From: Janibacter limosus
Lineage (GTDB): Bacteria; Actinomycetota; Actinomycetes; Actinomycetales; Dermatophilaceae
Length of the DNA stretch: 64,000 nucleotides
Reading direction: 5' to 3'
Assembly (NCBI RefSeq): GCF_004295485.1
Contig: NZ_CP036164.1
Span: forward strand, 2,604,001 to 2,668,000
Below the pieces are notes generated by a model, which was given only the letters and a program-made list of their open reading frames with translations, ran no database searches and was not told the DNA's origin. A program made the translations under genes and the position numbers. Shown here piece by piece: positions 56,396 through 64,000 of the stretch; position 1 is the stretch's first letter, and each line of letters starts with the position of its first letter.

Positions 56396-57841
56396 GTGGA
56401 CATCGCACTGACGCTCATCGCGATCGCCCTGGCGATCCTGCTCATCATCCGCTTCAAGGTCGACCCGGTGATCTCGCTGATCATCTCGTCGGTCTTCCTC
56501 GGCCTCTCTGCCGGGGTGGGCCTCGCGGACACGGTCAAGGAGATCACCGGCGGCTTCGGCGAGATCATGGGCGAGGTCGGTCTGCTCATCGGCTTCGGGG
56601 TGCTCATCGGCTCGCTGCTCCAGGCAACGGGCACCTTCCGCGCGCTCGTGGAGATCATCGCCCGACGGGTGGGCGGCAAGCTCCCCTATGCGATGACCGC
56701 GGCGCTCTCGACGATCTTCCCCTCCATCTACGTCGACGTGCAGGTCGTCCTCGCCTCGCCGATGGCCCGCCAGGCGGCGCCCGTCGTCGACCGCAAGCGG
56801 GGCCTGCCGTGGCTCGCCGGCGCGATCGGTGTCGGCATCTTCTCCGGCTACGTCTTCGTCGTCCCCGGCCTGGCCGCCGTCGCGGTGGCCGGCCTGCTCG
56901 AGGTGCCGCTCGGCCGCTACCTCGTCTTCGGTGTCCCGATCGGTCTGGCCACCGCGCTGCTGACGACCTTCATCTTCCGGGCCCTGCTGGCTGCCGGCCT
57001 GTGGGACGAGACGACCGACATCGACCCCGACGAGGAGGAGCACCCGGACAACGCCGGGCACCGCGCCTACCTCGCCCGCGCCGACGCGGAGTCCGGGGCC
57101 ATGACGTCCGGTGCCACGACGTCCGGGACCACCGGCGCCGACGCCGACCTGGACCACCCCGACGAGGTGCCGGAGCGCGCCCTTCGCCTGCCTCTCCTGC
57201 TCCGCCTGTCGCCGATCCTCGTGCCGCTCGTGCTCATCGCCTTCGGCGCCTTCATGGACCTCTTCGACCGGAGCAACGACGTCATCGCCTTCATCGGCGA
57301 CGCCAACATCGCCCTCTTCGTCGGCCTGCTCATCGCCTTCGTCATCGGGCGCACGACACTCGGCTCGGACGGGACCGAGGGGGCTCTGTCGACCGGCTTC
57401 CGCACCACCGGCGAGATCCTCCTCATCACCGGTATCGGCGGCTCGCTCGGCGCGGTCATCAAGGCCACCGGCCTCGGCGACACGCTCAAGGGCCTGTTCT
57501 CCGCGGACGCCGGAGCGCCCGTGCTGATCAGCGTGCTGCTCGCGTGGTTCATCGCGGCCCTGCTGCACTTCGCGATCGGCTCGGTGTCGGTCGGCGCCAT
57601 CACGGCGGCCGGCATCATCGGCCCGGTCGTCGCGTCGACCGGCGTCGACCCGGTCGTCATCGGCCTGTCGATCGCGTCCGGCGCCATGTTTGCCCTGCAC
57701 GTCAACAGCAACTTCTTCTGGATGTTCAAGAGCCTGCTCGGGCTCTCGACCAAGGGCGCGCTCAAGACGCTGACGCTGTGCACCTCGCTCGGTGCGGTGG
57801 TCTCCCTGCCGATGGTCCTGCTCGTCAGCCTCGTCGCGTGA
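56396..57841 (+). CDS. GntP-family permease (gluconate/organic acid:H+ symporter-like)
   Basis: A 481-residue permease with about 12 membrane segments. IRFKVDPVISLIISSVFLG at the start, VGLLIGFGVLIGSLL and IVDSVQVV-like IYVDVQVVLASPMA match the GntP family. A hydrophilic acidic loop (about 203-260) splits the protein, longer than in E. coli GntP. Known substrates are gluconate, other aldonates, D-serine or glycerate; the exact one is open. No kinase gene is adjacent. The start is a GTG, probably leaderless. Confidence 0.85.
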   Translation: MDIALTLIAIALAILLIIRFKVDPVISLIISSVFLGLSAGVGLADTVKEITGGFGEIMGEVGLLIGFGVLIGSLLQATGTFRALVEIIARRVGGKLPYAMTAALSTIFPSIYVDVQVVLASPMARQAAPVVDRKRGLPWLAGAIGVGIFSGYVFVVPGLAAVAVAGLLEVPLGRYLVFGVPIGLATALLTTFIFRALLAAGLWDETTDIDPDEEEHPDNAGHRAYLARADAESGAMTSGATTSGTTGADADLDHPDEVPERALRLPLLLRLSPILVPLVLIAFGAFMDLFDRSNDVIAFIGDANIALFVGLLIAFVIGRTTLGSDGTEGALSTGFRTTGEILLITGIGGSLGAVIKATGLGDTLKGLFSADAGAPVLISVLLAWFIAALLHFAIGSVSVGAITAAGIIGPVVASTGVDPVVIGLSIASGAMFALHVNSNFFWMFKSLLGLSTKGALKTLTLCTSLGAVVSLPMVLLVSLVA

Positions 57842-57845
57842 GCGA

Positions 57846-57876
57846 GGCCCCCTTCGTCGTCGTGACGAAGGGGGCC
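57846..57876. terminator. Bidirectional terminator between the GntP and DoxX genes
   Basis: Perfect 13-bp stem GGCCCCCTTCGTC / GACGAAGGGGGCC with a 5-nt loop, 4 bp after the gntP stop. The DoxX gene converges on it. Confidence 0.8.
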
Positions 57877-57893
57877 CGCCCCACCGGTCGTGG

Positions 57894-58346
57894 TCAGGCC
57901 TCGACGCGCTCCCGCTCGGGGGCGTCGACCACGGCCCGGCCGCGACGACCGGCGAGGACGGCGTCGAGGGACCAGGCACCCGGGCCGGCGAGGGCCAGCG
58001 CCGCGGCGACCGCGCCCAGGAGCAGGACGAGCTCGTACCCGCCCTCGGCGACGAAGAAGCCGGCGGCCAGGTGGACGATGAATAGCGCCCCGAGCATGAC
58101 GAGCGCGTAGACGGCGCCGACGACCCGGGTGGCGAGGCCGAGCACGACAAGGATCCCGCCGACGACCTCGATGACGAGGGTCAGTGGACCGGAGACGCCC
58201 GCAAGCGGGACTCCCATCCCGGCAAACATCTCCCCGACTCCACCGAACCCGGCGGTCGTGAGCTTCTGCCAGCCGTGCAGGAAGATGGTCAGTCCGGCCA
58301 CGACCCGCAGGACGAGGAGGGCGGAGTCGATCTGGTGGCGGCGCAT
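57894..58346 (-). CDS. DoxX-family membrane protein
   Basis: A 150-residue protein with four membrane helices. LRVVAGLTIFLHGWQKLT and the central GGILVVLGLATR helix are typical of DoxX. In mycobacteria DoxX works with superoxide dismutase and a thiosulfate sulfurtransferase in redox defence; neither gene is here. The ATG at 58344-58346 is preferred because a GGAAGGAC ribosome site precedes it; the frame runs 11 codons further upstream without one. Confidence 0.85.
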   Translation of the reverse strand: MRRHQIDSALLVLRVVAGLTIFLHGWQKLTTAGFGGVGEMFAGMGVPLAGVSGPLTLVIEVVGGILVVLGLATRVVGAVYALVMLGALFIVHLAAGFFVAEGGYELVLLLGAVAAALALAGPGAWSLDAVLAGRRGRAVVDAPERERVEA

Positions 58347-58375
58347 GCGCGCGGTCCTTCCGGTTGATTGCACAA

Positions 58376-58386
58376 ACAACGGTTGT
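58376..58386 (-). promoter_or_regulatory. Palindrome ACAAC-N-GTTGT in the doxX/menB intergenic region
   Basis: An 11-bp perfect dyad in the most AT-rich part of the gap, 30 bp before the doxX ATG, placed to cover its promoter. It could be a redox- or MarR-type repressor site; the regulator is not known. Confidence 0.35.
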
Positions 58387-58450
58387 CACTTTAACTTTTC
58401 GGGACGAGGTCGCCAACCCGAGCGCCGGCCGGTCGCAGCACGCAGGTCAG

Positions 58451-58456
58451 TAGGCT
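58451..58456 (+). promoter_or_regulatory. Putative leaderless -10 (TAGGCT) of menB
   Basis: TAGGCT begins 13 nt before the menB GTG. It lies in the loop of a CGCAGGT/ACCTGCG inverted repeat (58441-58447 and 58458-58464) whose right arm ends on the first base of the start codon. Confidence 0.45.
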
Positions 58457-58463
58457 CACCTGC

Positions 58464-59420
58464 GTGAGTGCACTGGACAACGTCAGCGAGACCTTCGACC
58501 CACAGGCCTGGGAGGTGGTCCCCGGCTTCGAGGACCTCACCGACCTGACCTACCACCGCGCCAAGGACGTCGGCTGCGTCCGGATCGCCTTCGACCGGCC
58601 GGAGATCCTCAACGCCTTCCGTCCGCACACGGTCGACGAGCTCTACCGCACCCTCGACCACGCCCGTCGCACCCCCGACGTCGGCGTCGTCCTGCTCACC
58701 GGCAACGGCCCGACACCGCGCGAAGGCAGCAGCGCGAGCACCGAGGGCTGGTCCTTCTGCACCGGCGGTGACCAGCGCATCCGCGGCCGCTCCGGCTACC
58801 AGTACGCGGCCGACCCGACCGGCGACGACAGCGTCGCGGGCATCGACGAGCGTCGCGTCAAGGCCGAAGGGGGGCGCCTGCACATCCTCGAGGTCCAGCG
58901 CCTCATCCGCACCATGCCCAAGGTCGTCATCGCCCTCGTCGGCGGGTGGGCGGCCGGCGGCGGTCACTCGCTGCACGTCGTCTGCGACATGACCCTGGCC
59001 AGCCAGCACGCGCGCTTCAAGCAGACCGACGCCGACGTGGGCTCCTTCGACGGCGGCTACGGCAGCGCCTACCTCGCCAAGATGGTGGGGCAGAAGCGTG
59101 CTCGCGAGATCTTCTTCCTCGGCCGTGCCTACACCGGCCAGGAGATGTACGAGATGGGCGCGGTCAACGCGGTCGTCGACCACGCCGAGCTCGAGACCGA
59201 GGCCCTGACGATGGCTCGCGAGATCATGGCCAAGTCCCCCACCGCGATCCGGATGCTCAAGTTCGCCTTCAACCTCACCGACGACGGACTCATGGGCCAG
59301 CAGGTCTTCGCCGGCGAGGCGACCCGTCTGGCCTACATGACCGACGAGGCCGTCGAGGGGCGCGACCAGTTCCTCGAGAAGCGCGAGCCGGACTGGTCGC
59401 CCTTCCCCTGGTACTTCTGA
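58464..59420 (+). CDS. menB: 1,4-Dihydroxy-2-naphthoyl-CoA synthase
   Basis: A 318-residue crotonase-fold enzyme that closes the second naphthoquinone ring. FCTGGDQRIRG, GGWAAGGGHSLHVVCD (oxyanion hole) and DADVGSFDGGYGSAYLA with the catalytic Asp identify MenB. The size fits the actinobacterial long form (about 314 aa in mycobacteria). The start is a GTG, probably leaderless. Its stop overlaps the ATG of the DUF3024 gene (TGATG). No menE, menA or thioesterase gene is in the window. Confidence 0.95.
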   Translation: MSALDNVSETFDPQAWEVVPGFEDLTDLTYHRAKDVGCVRIAFDRPEILNAFRPHTVDELYRTLDHARRTPDVGVVLLTGNGPTPREGSSASTEGWSFCTGGDQRIRGRSGYQYAADPTGDDSVAGIDERRVKAEGGRLHILEVQRLIRTMPKVVIALVGGWAAGGGHSLHVVCDMTLASQHARFKQTDADVGSFDGGYGSAYLAKMVGQKRAREIFFLGRAYTGQEMYEMGAVNAVVDHAELETEALTMAREIMAKSPTAIRMLKFAFNLTDDGLMGQQVFAGEATRLAYMTDEAVEGRDQFLEKREPDWSPFPWYF

Positions 59421-59764
59421 TGCCTCGGACCTCGTTGCCGGAGACCGACCTGCGTCGGATCACGGCTTACTGCGAGGAGAAGTGGCCGGCGCGATTCGCG
59501 GATGAGGTCCGCGCTGAGCATCACGTGGGCGGACGCAGCGTCACCGTCTGCGAGACGCGTGCCCCGTGGAACGGCGAAGGGAGTTGGACCCACCAGCCCA
59601 TTGCGCAACTGAGGTACCAACCAGATGAGGGTCGTTGGACGCTGCACTGGGCGGATCGCAACAGCCGGTGGCACGAGTACCACGAGGGTGGCATCTTCAC
59701 CGGCTCTGCGGCCGAGCTCCTCGCAGAGCTTGAGGAAGACCCCACCAGCATCTTCTGGGGCTGA
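59420..59764 (+). CDS. DUF3024 family protein
   Basis: A 114-residue protein of unknown function. The family pattern is clear: an N-terminal helix with RRITAYCEEKWP, the strand AQLRYQPDEGRWTLHWADRN, WHEYHEG and the ending EEDPTSIFWG. The ATG shares a base with the menB stop, so it is translated together with menB, but nothing links DUF3024 to menaquinone. Codon use appears slightly lower in GC than in menB. Confidence 0.8.
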   Translation: MPRTSLPETDLRRITAYCEEKWPARFADEVRAEHHVGGRSVTVCETRAPWNGEGSWTHQPIAQLRYQPDEGRWTLHWADRNSRWHEYHEGGIFTGSAAELLAELEEDPTSIFWG

Positions 59765-59805
59765 GGCCCTGTGGATGACGCAAGGCGTCGCGCGTCCATC
59801 TGCCC

Positions 59806-59811
59806 TAGCGT
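59806..59811 (+). promoter_or_regulatory. Putative leaderless -10 (TAGCGT) of radC
   Basis: TAGCGT begins 12 nt before the GTG start of radC, without a Shine-Dalgarno sequence. Confidence 0.4.
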
Positions 59812-59817
59812 CGACAA

Positions 59818-60474
59818 GTGCCACCAGACCACCTGACCTCCGACCAACCGCGGGAGCGACTGATATCGCTGGGTGCAGGTGCCCTCTCTGACGCGGAGCT
59901 CGTCGCGATCCACCTCGGCACCGGCAGGAAGGGCGAAGGGGTGCTGACTCTCGCCCGGTCATTGCTCACCGAGTGGGGTGGGGTAGGCGGCTTGGCGCGG
60001 GCAGACGTCGACGAGCTCTCCCGGACACCCGGAGTCGGTCCTGCGAAAGCGTGCCGGCTCGTCGCGGCCTTCACCTTGGCCGATCGGATCAGCCCTCATG
60101 ACGGTGTGACGGTCACGACCTCAGCAGACATCGCAAAGATCGCGGCGAGCCGGATCGGACGAGCAAGGACAGAGCAGGTGCTCCTCATCCTCATGGACGG
60201 CGGCAATCGCGTCCGACGAGCCGTAACCGTCGCAAGCGGCGGCGCCACGGGCAGTCTCGTGCCGGTGCGTGACGTGTTGGCGCTCGCCTTTCGCCACGAT
60301 GCCGTGGCGATCGCGCTGGCGCACAACCATCCTGGCGGGTCGGTCGAACCGAGTGCCGACGACGTGTCCGTCACCGAGCGGCTGCGACGGGCGTGTGACG
60401 AGGTCGGTGTGCGCTTCCTCGACCACGTGGTCGTGGGTGGCGCTCAGTGGCGCAGCGTCACCGCATCGCGGTGA
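59818..60474 (+). CDS. radC: RadC-family JAB/MPN domain protein
   Basis: A 218-residue RadC homologue. An N-terminal helix-hairpin-helix (LSRTPGVGPAKACRLVAAF, about 68-85) precedes the JAB metalloprotease-like domain with Glu119 and the zinc motif HNHPGGS (169-175) and Asp181. Earlier claims of a DNA-repair role are not supported; RadC genes are common in mobile and defence regions, which fits the neighbours. It overlaps the convergent hsdS tail by 17 bp. Confidence 0.9.
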   Translation: MPPDHLTSDQPRERLISLGAGALSDAELVAIHLGTGRKGEGVLTLARSLLTEWGGVGGLARADVDELSRTPGVGPAKACRLVAAFTLADRISPHDGVTVTTSADIAKIAASRIGRARTEQVLLILMDGGNRVRRAVTVASGGATGSLVPVRDVLALAFRHDAVAIALAHNHPGGSVEPSADDVSVTERLRRACDEVGVRFLDHVVVGGAQWRSVTASR

Positions 60475-61600
60475 AGATCTCGTTGCGTGCAGCTGGCAAC
60501 ATCCCGTCTCTCAGCACCTCACGGCGCTTGTCGATTCGGCTGAGCGTCACGAACTGGTCCCGCAAGAGGTCGAGACGTCTCGTCAATCCGGGCTGAGCAA
60601 CACGAATGTCCGGGACCTCCATAGCAAGCAGGGTCTTCAGGCTGAGTCTTGGCAACTGAAGGCGATTCGTAGCGGCGACCGCACGGTCCAGCACGTGAGC
60701 GCTTCGCAAGAGGTGCGCAAGAAGTTCCGGAGCCAGCCCATCGACTGGCTCAAGGATGAACTGCTCAACTGAACACAGGCCTGTCCGGTCAGCGACCCAG
60801 GCCTTGTTGAGATACGGCCGCAGGTACCCGAAGGTCACCTGCCCCGGCCTGAAGAGGAACTTGCGCCCGGTCTCCTCGTGGATGGCGCGAGATCCCAGAC
60901 GATCTCCAGTGTGAGACGCGATGTGCTCCAGACCGACGAACTCTGTGGCACCTTGCAACGGCTCGCCAGGGTGGATTGTTGTATTGACCACGGAGAGCAA
61001 CTCACCCACTGTCGTGACCGGCAGGCCTGCCTCCGTAATTACATCGCCAACCACCGTCGGCAACCTCTGCAGAGGAAATGTGATCGATTCCGACGCGAGA
61101 TGCGCAACGTAGTCTTGAACTGCGTCGAGATGGGCGGCGATCCGGCGCTGTTCGTCGATGGGCGGGAGGGGGATCCTCAACTCCTCGAACAACTTCTTAC
61201 CCAGCGTCCGATTGCGGACCTGCGTGCCGGGGCTAGCCGATCGGAGCTGGCCCAGCCCTCGTTCGCTCACGAAGTAGTGGGCGAGATATCGAACGTCGAC
61301 ACGCTCCGTCTTGGGAACGTAGGGCAAAAATCTGTTTGAGGCGACATACCCCGTTTCAGCCTCCGACGTAACCGCAACCGCCGCTTCCCATGCCTGGATA
61401 TTGCTCAGGATCAGTGCCTCTGTGGGGAAGGTGTAGTAGCGGAGACTGCCCATCTCAGTGCCGGGAACTTCTGACCGGTGCAGTAGCCCCCGACCCCAAG
61501 AGTAAATACCGATCCGCTTGTAGGACTCGGTCAACTCGATATCGATCGGAGTGCGTTGCAGCTCCAGCACGTCACCCACCCGCACCCACTCGACACTCAC
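60458..61600 (-). CDS. hsdS: Type I restriction-modification specificity subunit
   Basis: A 380-residue DNA-recognition subunit. It has two target-recognition halves, each followed by a conserved helix: ELRIPLPPIDEQRRIAAHL (about 140-160) after the first, and a shorter, degenerate version with LKTLLAMEVPDIRVAQPG near 320 after the second. The GTG start overlaps the hsdM stop (GTGA). The DNA is visibly less GC-rich than the rest of the window, a sign of acquisition or of recombination in the recognition domains. The target sequence cannot be predicted. Confidence 0.88.
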   Translation of the reverse strand: MSVEWVRVGDVLELQRTPIDIELTESYKRIGIYSWGRGLLHRSEVPGTEMGSLRYYTFPTEALILSNIQAWEAAVAVTSEAETGYVASNRFLPYVPKTERVDVRYLAHYFVSERGLGQLRSASPGTQVRNRTLGKKLFEELRIPLPPIDEQRRIAAHLDAVQDYVAHLASESITFPLQRLPTVVGDVITEAGLPVTTVGELLSVVNTTIHPGEPLQGATEFVGLEHIASHTGDRLGSRAIHEETGRKFLFRPGQVTFGYLRPYLNKAWVADRTGLCSVEQFILEPVDGLAPELLAHLLRSAHVLDRAVAATNRLQLPRLSLKTLLAMEVPDIRVAQPGLTRRLDLLRDQFVTLSRIDKRREVLRDGMLPAARNEIFTAMR

Positions 61601-63093
61601 TTTGCGAAGTCCTTGATCTCCAGCTCCAATTGCTCGAGCAGAGTCAGCATCTCGCGCTCGGTCTCGATGAGCTCAGCAATGAGCTCAGCCGGCGGTCGGT
61701 GTGACAGGTCATCCGGCCGATGGGGGTTGCGCAGGTCGAGGTTGTACCCCGACTCGACGATGTCCGTGACCGGCACCTGCCAGGCCTGCGTGGTCTCCCT
61801 TCGCCCCTCACGGTCCTGGCCGCCCCACCACGCGGCACAGTCCGCGAACTCGTCATGGGCCAGCGGCTTGGTCTTCGTGTAGTTCTTGCGCCCCTCGGGC
61901 AGCGGGTGCTCGTAGAACCACACCTGCTCCTGCTGGGGCCCGTGCTCGAAGAAGAGGACATTGCTGGGGATGAGCGTGTACGGCGCGAAGACACCGTTGG
62001 GCAGACGGAGCACGGTGTGCAGATTGAAGTCCTTCATCAGGGCCTTCTTCACCCGCCCGCCGATCCCCTGATCGAAGAGCACCGAGTTCGGCACGACGAT
62101 GGCACACCGCCCCTTGGTCTTCGTCAGGCGTGCCATCACTGCTTGGAGGAAGAGCCACACGGTCTCGGCCGTCTTCATGCCGCTCGGGAAGTTGTCCTGG
62201 ATCCCCTTCTCCTCTTCACCGCCGAAGGGCGGGTTGGTGAGGATGGCGTCGACCCCGTCATGACGCATGTCCGCGATCGAGCTGGACAGGGCATTGGTCT
62301 GCGCGACGGCAGGACGGTCGATGCCGTGGAGCAGGAAGTTCATCTGTGCGAGCAGGTGGGGCATCGACTTCTTCTCGGTGCCCCTGATCCCCAGCTGGAC
62401 CGCCTCGAGCTGCTTGGCCGTGGTCGCCGCCGCCCGCATGTGATCGAAGGCTTCGACGAGGAAGCCGCCCGTGCCCATCGCAGGGTCCATGACGACCTCG
62501 CCGGGCTGCGGGTCGACCATCTCGGTCATGAACCGCACAAGTGGCCGAGGCGTGTAGAACTCGCCGGAGTCACCCGCTGCATCCCGCATCTCCTTGAGCA
62601 TCGACTCGTAGAGGTGCGCCATCGTGTGGATGTCGTCCGTGTTGGCGAAGTCGACCTTGCCCAGCTGGCCGACAAGGTCTGCGAGCAGGTAGCCGCTGTG
62701 CATCCGGTTGTCGACGTGCTTGAAGATCTGGGCCACGGTGTCCTTCGGGTCACCGGCCCGACCCGATCCACGCAGTTCGCGCAGGTGTGGCAGCAGCTGC
62801 TCCTCGACGAAGGTGAGGAGCGCAGAGCCGGTCCGGTCACCCTTGGTCCACTCGGACCACCGGTACCGTCCGACGACCGCAGGCACATAGTCGGGGTCGT
62901 TGATCTGGCGCTCCTCCTCAACCTCGTCGAGAGCGCGGAGGAAGAGGAGCCACGCCAGCTGCGGGAGTCGATCCAGCTCACCGTTGAGGCCAGCATCCTT
63001 GCGCATGATGTTGCGCGATTCCTTGATCACCGACTGCAGGCGAGCGCGAGTGGTCGGCGGTTGGGTGGACTTCTTGGTCCGAGGAGGCGTCAC
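61597..63093 (-). CDS. hsdM: Type I restriction-modification DNA methyltransferase subunit
   Basis: A 498-residue N6-adenine methyltransferase. The helical N-terminal HsdM domain (about 15-150) precedes SAM motif I, DPAMGTGGFL (203-212), and the catalytic motif IV, NPPF (287-290). With HsdS it methylates a bipartite site. The start is a GTG overlapping the stop of the AbiEii-type gene. No hsdR is present downstream of hsdS; it may lie upstream beyond 64 kb or be missing. Confidence 0.93.
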   Translation of the reverse strand: MTPPRTKKSTQPPTTRARLQSVIKESRNIMRKDAGLNGELDRLPQLAWLLFLRALDEVEEERQINDPDYVPAVVGRYRWSEWTKGDRTGSALLTFVEEQLLPHLRELRGSGRAGDPKDTVAQIFKHVDNRMHSGYLLADLVGQLGKVDFANTDDIHTMAHLYESMLKEMRDAAGDSGEFYTPRPLVRFMTEMVDPQPGEVVMDPAMGTGGFLVEAFDHMRAAATTAKQLEAVQLGIRGTEKKSMPHLLAQMNFLLHGIDRPAVAQTNALSSSIADMRHDGVDAILTNPPFGGEEEKGIQDNFPSGMKTAETVWLFLQAVMARLTKTKGRCAIVVPNSVLFDQGIGGRVKKALMKDFNLHTVLRLPNGVFAPYTLIPSNVLFFEHGPQQEQVWFYEHPLPEGRKNYTKTKPLAHDEFADCAAWWGGQDREGRRETTQAWQVPVTDIVESGYNLDLRNPHRPDDLSHRPPAELIAELIETEREMLTLLEQLELEIKDFAK

Positions 63094-63950
63094 GCGGAGG
63101 TTCCTTCATCATCGATAGCTGCGGAGTAGAGGTCGGTCACCAGGGTGTGAGCGGCGGCAAGGGATCGGTGGGGAGTACCAAGATCACTCAGGAGGCGGGC
63201 CAGGTCGTCCTCCCACGACGCCGGAGGTTCAGGGAGCGAAGGGGGCGGCCGGGACTGATCGCGAGCACTCCACACCACAGCGAGTCGCTCGCTCAGGCGA
63301 GGCGGATCAGTCAGGAGACCAGCGTCGATGAGCAGGACGAGGTCGACCAGGTCCTTCACCCGGGAGAATGTCCGGCCGCCGGAGTACAGGCGAGCGTATG
63401 CGTGCAACTTTTCGGCGGCGTGCTGATGGACATCAATAGCTGCGACCGTGACCGGGCCACACCCTGGCGCGGTGATCGGAGCACGCACCTCGAGCGGCTC
63501 GGTGGCCCCAGCGACCTCCTCGACCTGCCCGACGAGGTCGAGCTTGATCCGCTCGAAGGGGGCGCCGTCCACCAGAGCGTCCACGGAGACCCGCCAGGCG
63601 GGGCTGCCCGCTTCGTCGGCCCGAAGCCGGCGAGGGACGCCCGGACGGAATGAGAAGCCGTCGTCGAAGGAACCACTCGCCAACGCGTGCTCCAGCGCAT
63701 CGAGCACATCATCGGGATCGGACGCCAGGGCCATCCGGCCGACCAGGTCGATGTCCTTGGTCGTCCGGGCCACATCCCCGAGCCGGACCTCCAGGCAGAA
63801 GCCGCCCTTGAGCACCAATCCCTGCGGTGCGAGCCGTCCGAGCAGTCGTTGGAAGACCAACCCCCTGCGGATCCGATGGGCATCCTCCCCACGGTCAGTC
63901 GCAGCAATCCGGATCCGGTCGTTCAGTCCCTGAGCGCGTCGCGATGTCAC
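63090..63950 (-). CDS. AbiEii/AbiGii-type nucleotidyltransferase toxin
   Basis: A 286-residue MNT-fold protein. LKGG (47-50), then the metal motif DID at 66-68 in ARTTKDIDLVG, and AAEKLHAYARLYSG (Lys181) with KDLVDL near 200 match the AbiEii toxins of phage-exclusion toxin-antitoxin systems. The GTG start overlaps the stop of an upstream frame that runs off the window, where the AbiEi antitoxin gene would be expected. Sitting in one overlapping chain with hsdM and hsdS, it forms a composite defence unit. Confidence 0.88.
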   Translation of the reverse strand: MTSRRAQGLNDRIRIAATDRGEDAHRIRRGLVFQRLLGRLAPQGLVLKGGFCLEVRLGDVARTTKDIDLVGRMALASDPDDVLDALEHALASGSFDDGFSFRPGVPRRLRADEAGSPAWRVSVDALVDGAPFERIKLDLVGQVEEVAGATEPLEVRAPITAPGCGPVTVAAIDVHQHAAEKLHAYARLYSGGRTFSRVKDLVDLVLLIDAGLLTDPPRLSERLAVVWSARDQSRPPPSLPEPPASWEDDLARLLSDLGTPHRSLAAAHTLVTDLYSAAIDDEGTSA

Positions 63951-64000
63951 GAGGACACTCTCGCAAGGAGGTCGGACATCCTTGACCTCGCTCGGCCACC
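63947..64000 (-). CDS. C-terminal end of an upstream gene, possibly an AbiEi-type antitoxin
   Basis: A minus-strand frame open from the window edge ends at a TGA that overlaps the AbiEii-type GTG (GTGA). The visible residues end MSDLLARVSS. Position and coupling suggest the antitoxin partner, but only about 17 residues are visible, so the identity is inference. Confidence 0.35.
   Translation of the reverse strand, partial: GGRARSRMSDLLARVSS

Noticed and set aside
55331..58150. 939-codon minus-strand frame
   Set aside because: Beyond the ATG at 56185 it runs antisense to the GntP gene and becomes a charged low-complexity sequence.
60458..60474. Frameshift or fusion at the radC/hsdS junction
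   Set aside because: Both genes end at normal positions on opposite strands; a 17-bp tail overlap is sufficient.
62585..62598. A further copy of the korB repeat start (CGCATCTCCTTGAG) inside hsdM
   Set aside because: It encodes part of LKEMRDA in a conserved region of HsdM, so coding constraint and chance explain it.

Overview
The window is high-GC actinobacterial DNA (about 70% G+C by eye) with GTG and TTG starts, chains of ATGA/GTGA overlaps and a menaquinone-based respiratory chain. Protein style and gene order suggest the Micrococcales, perhaps Intrasporangiaceae such as Janibacter; that placement is inference. I saw no rRNA, tRNA, CRISPR array or insertion sequence, and no gene-free stretch over 300 bases.

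Layout. 1-6.7 kb: aminopeptidase N (cut by the left edge), a PucR-type regulator and a two-subunit Tat-exported molybdenum hydroxylase. 6.7-16.2 kb (minus strand): htpX and a second, partial complex I operon, nuoA2-B2-C2-H2-I2-J2-K2-L2-M2-N2, with no nuoD, E, F or G. 16.3-19 kb: secreted M28 peptidase, DUF4870 membrane protein, small unknown protein. 19.1-22.1 kb: korAB, 2-oxoacid:ferredoxin oxidoreductase, followed by a tandem repeat array ending in a terminator. 22.3-28.8 kb: sugar-lactone oxidase and PLP-enzyme pair, PhoX phosphatase behind a possible PHO box, lipoprotein sortase, RarD-type transporter. 28.8-45.7 kb (minus strand): complete 14-gene nuoA-N operon ending in a polyprenyl diphosphate synthase.

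45.8-59.4 kb holds menaquinone biosynthesis: menJ-type reductase (with a Rex-like operator), menG, menF, menD, menC and menB. Mixed in are a WXG100-like protein with an alpha/beta-hydrolase, a VOC protein, a small alarmone synthetase, an unknown protein, a GntP permease and DoxX. 59.4-64 kb: DUF3024 protein, radC, then a minus-strand defence block of an AbiEii-type toxin, hsdM and hsdS. The hsdS part looks lower in GC and probably acquired.

How it fits together: the window encodes menaquinone ring and side-chain steps plus two proton pumps that would reduce it. The full complex I takes electrons from NADH. The partial one lacks the NADH module and lies 3 kb from korAB, so reduced ferredoxin is the natural candidate donor. 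That ferredoxin-to-menaquinone link is the most interesting biology here. Many genes also share a leaderless promoter pattern, a TAnnnT hexamer 12-13 nt before the start codon.
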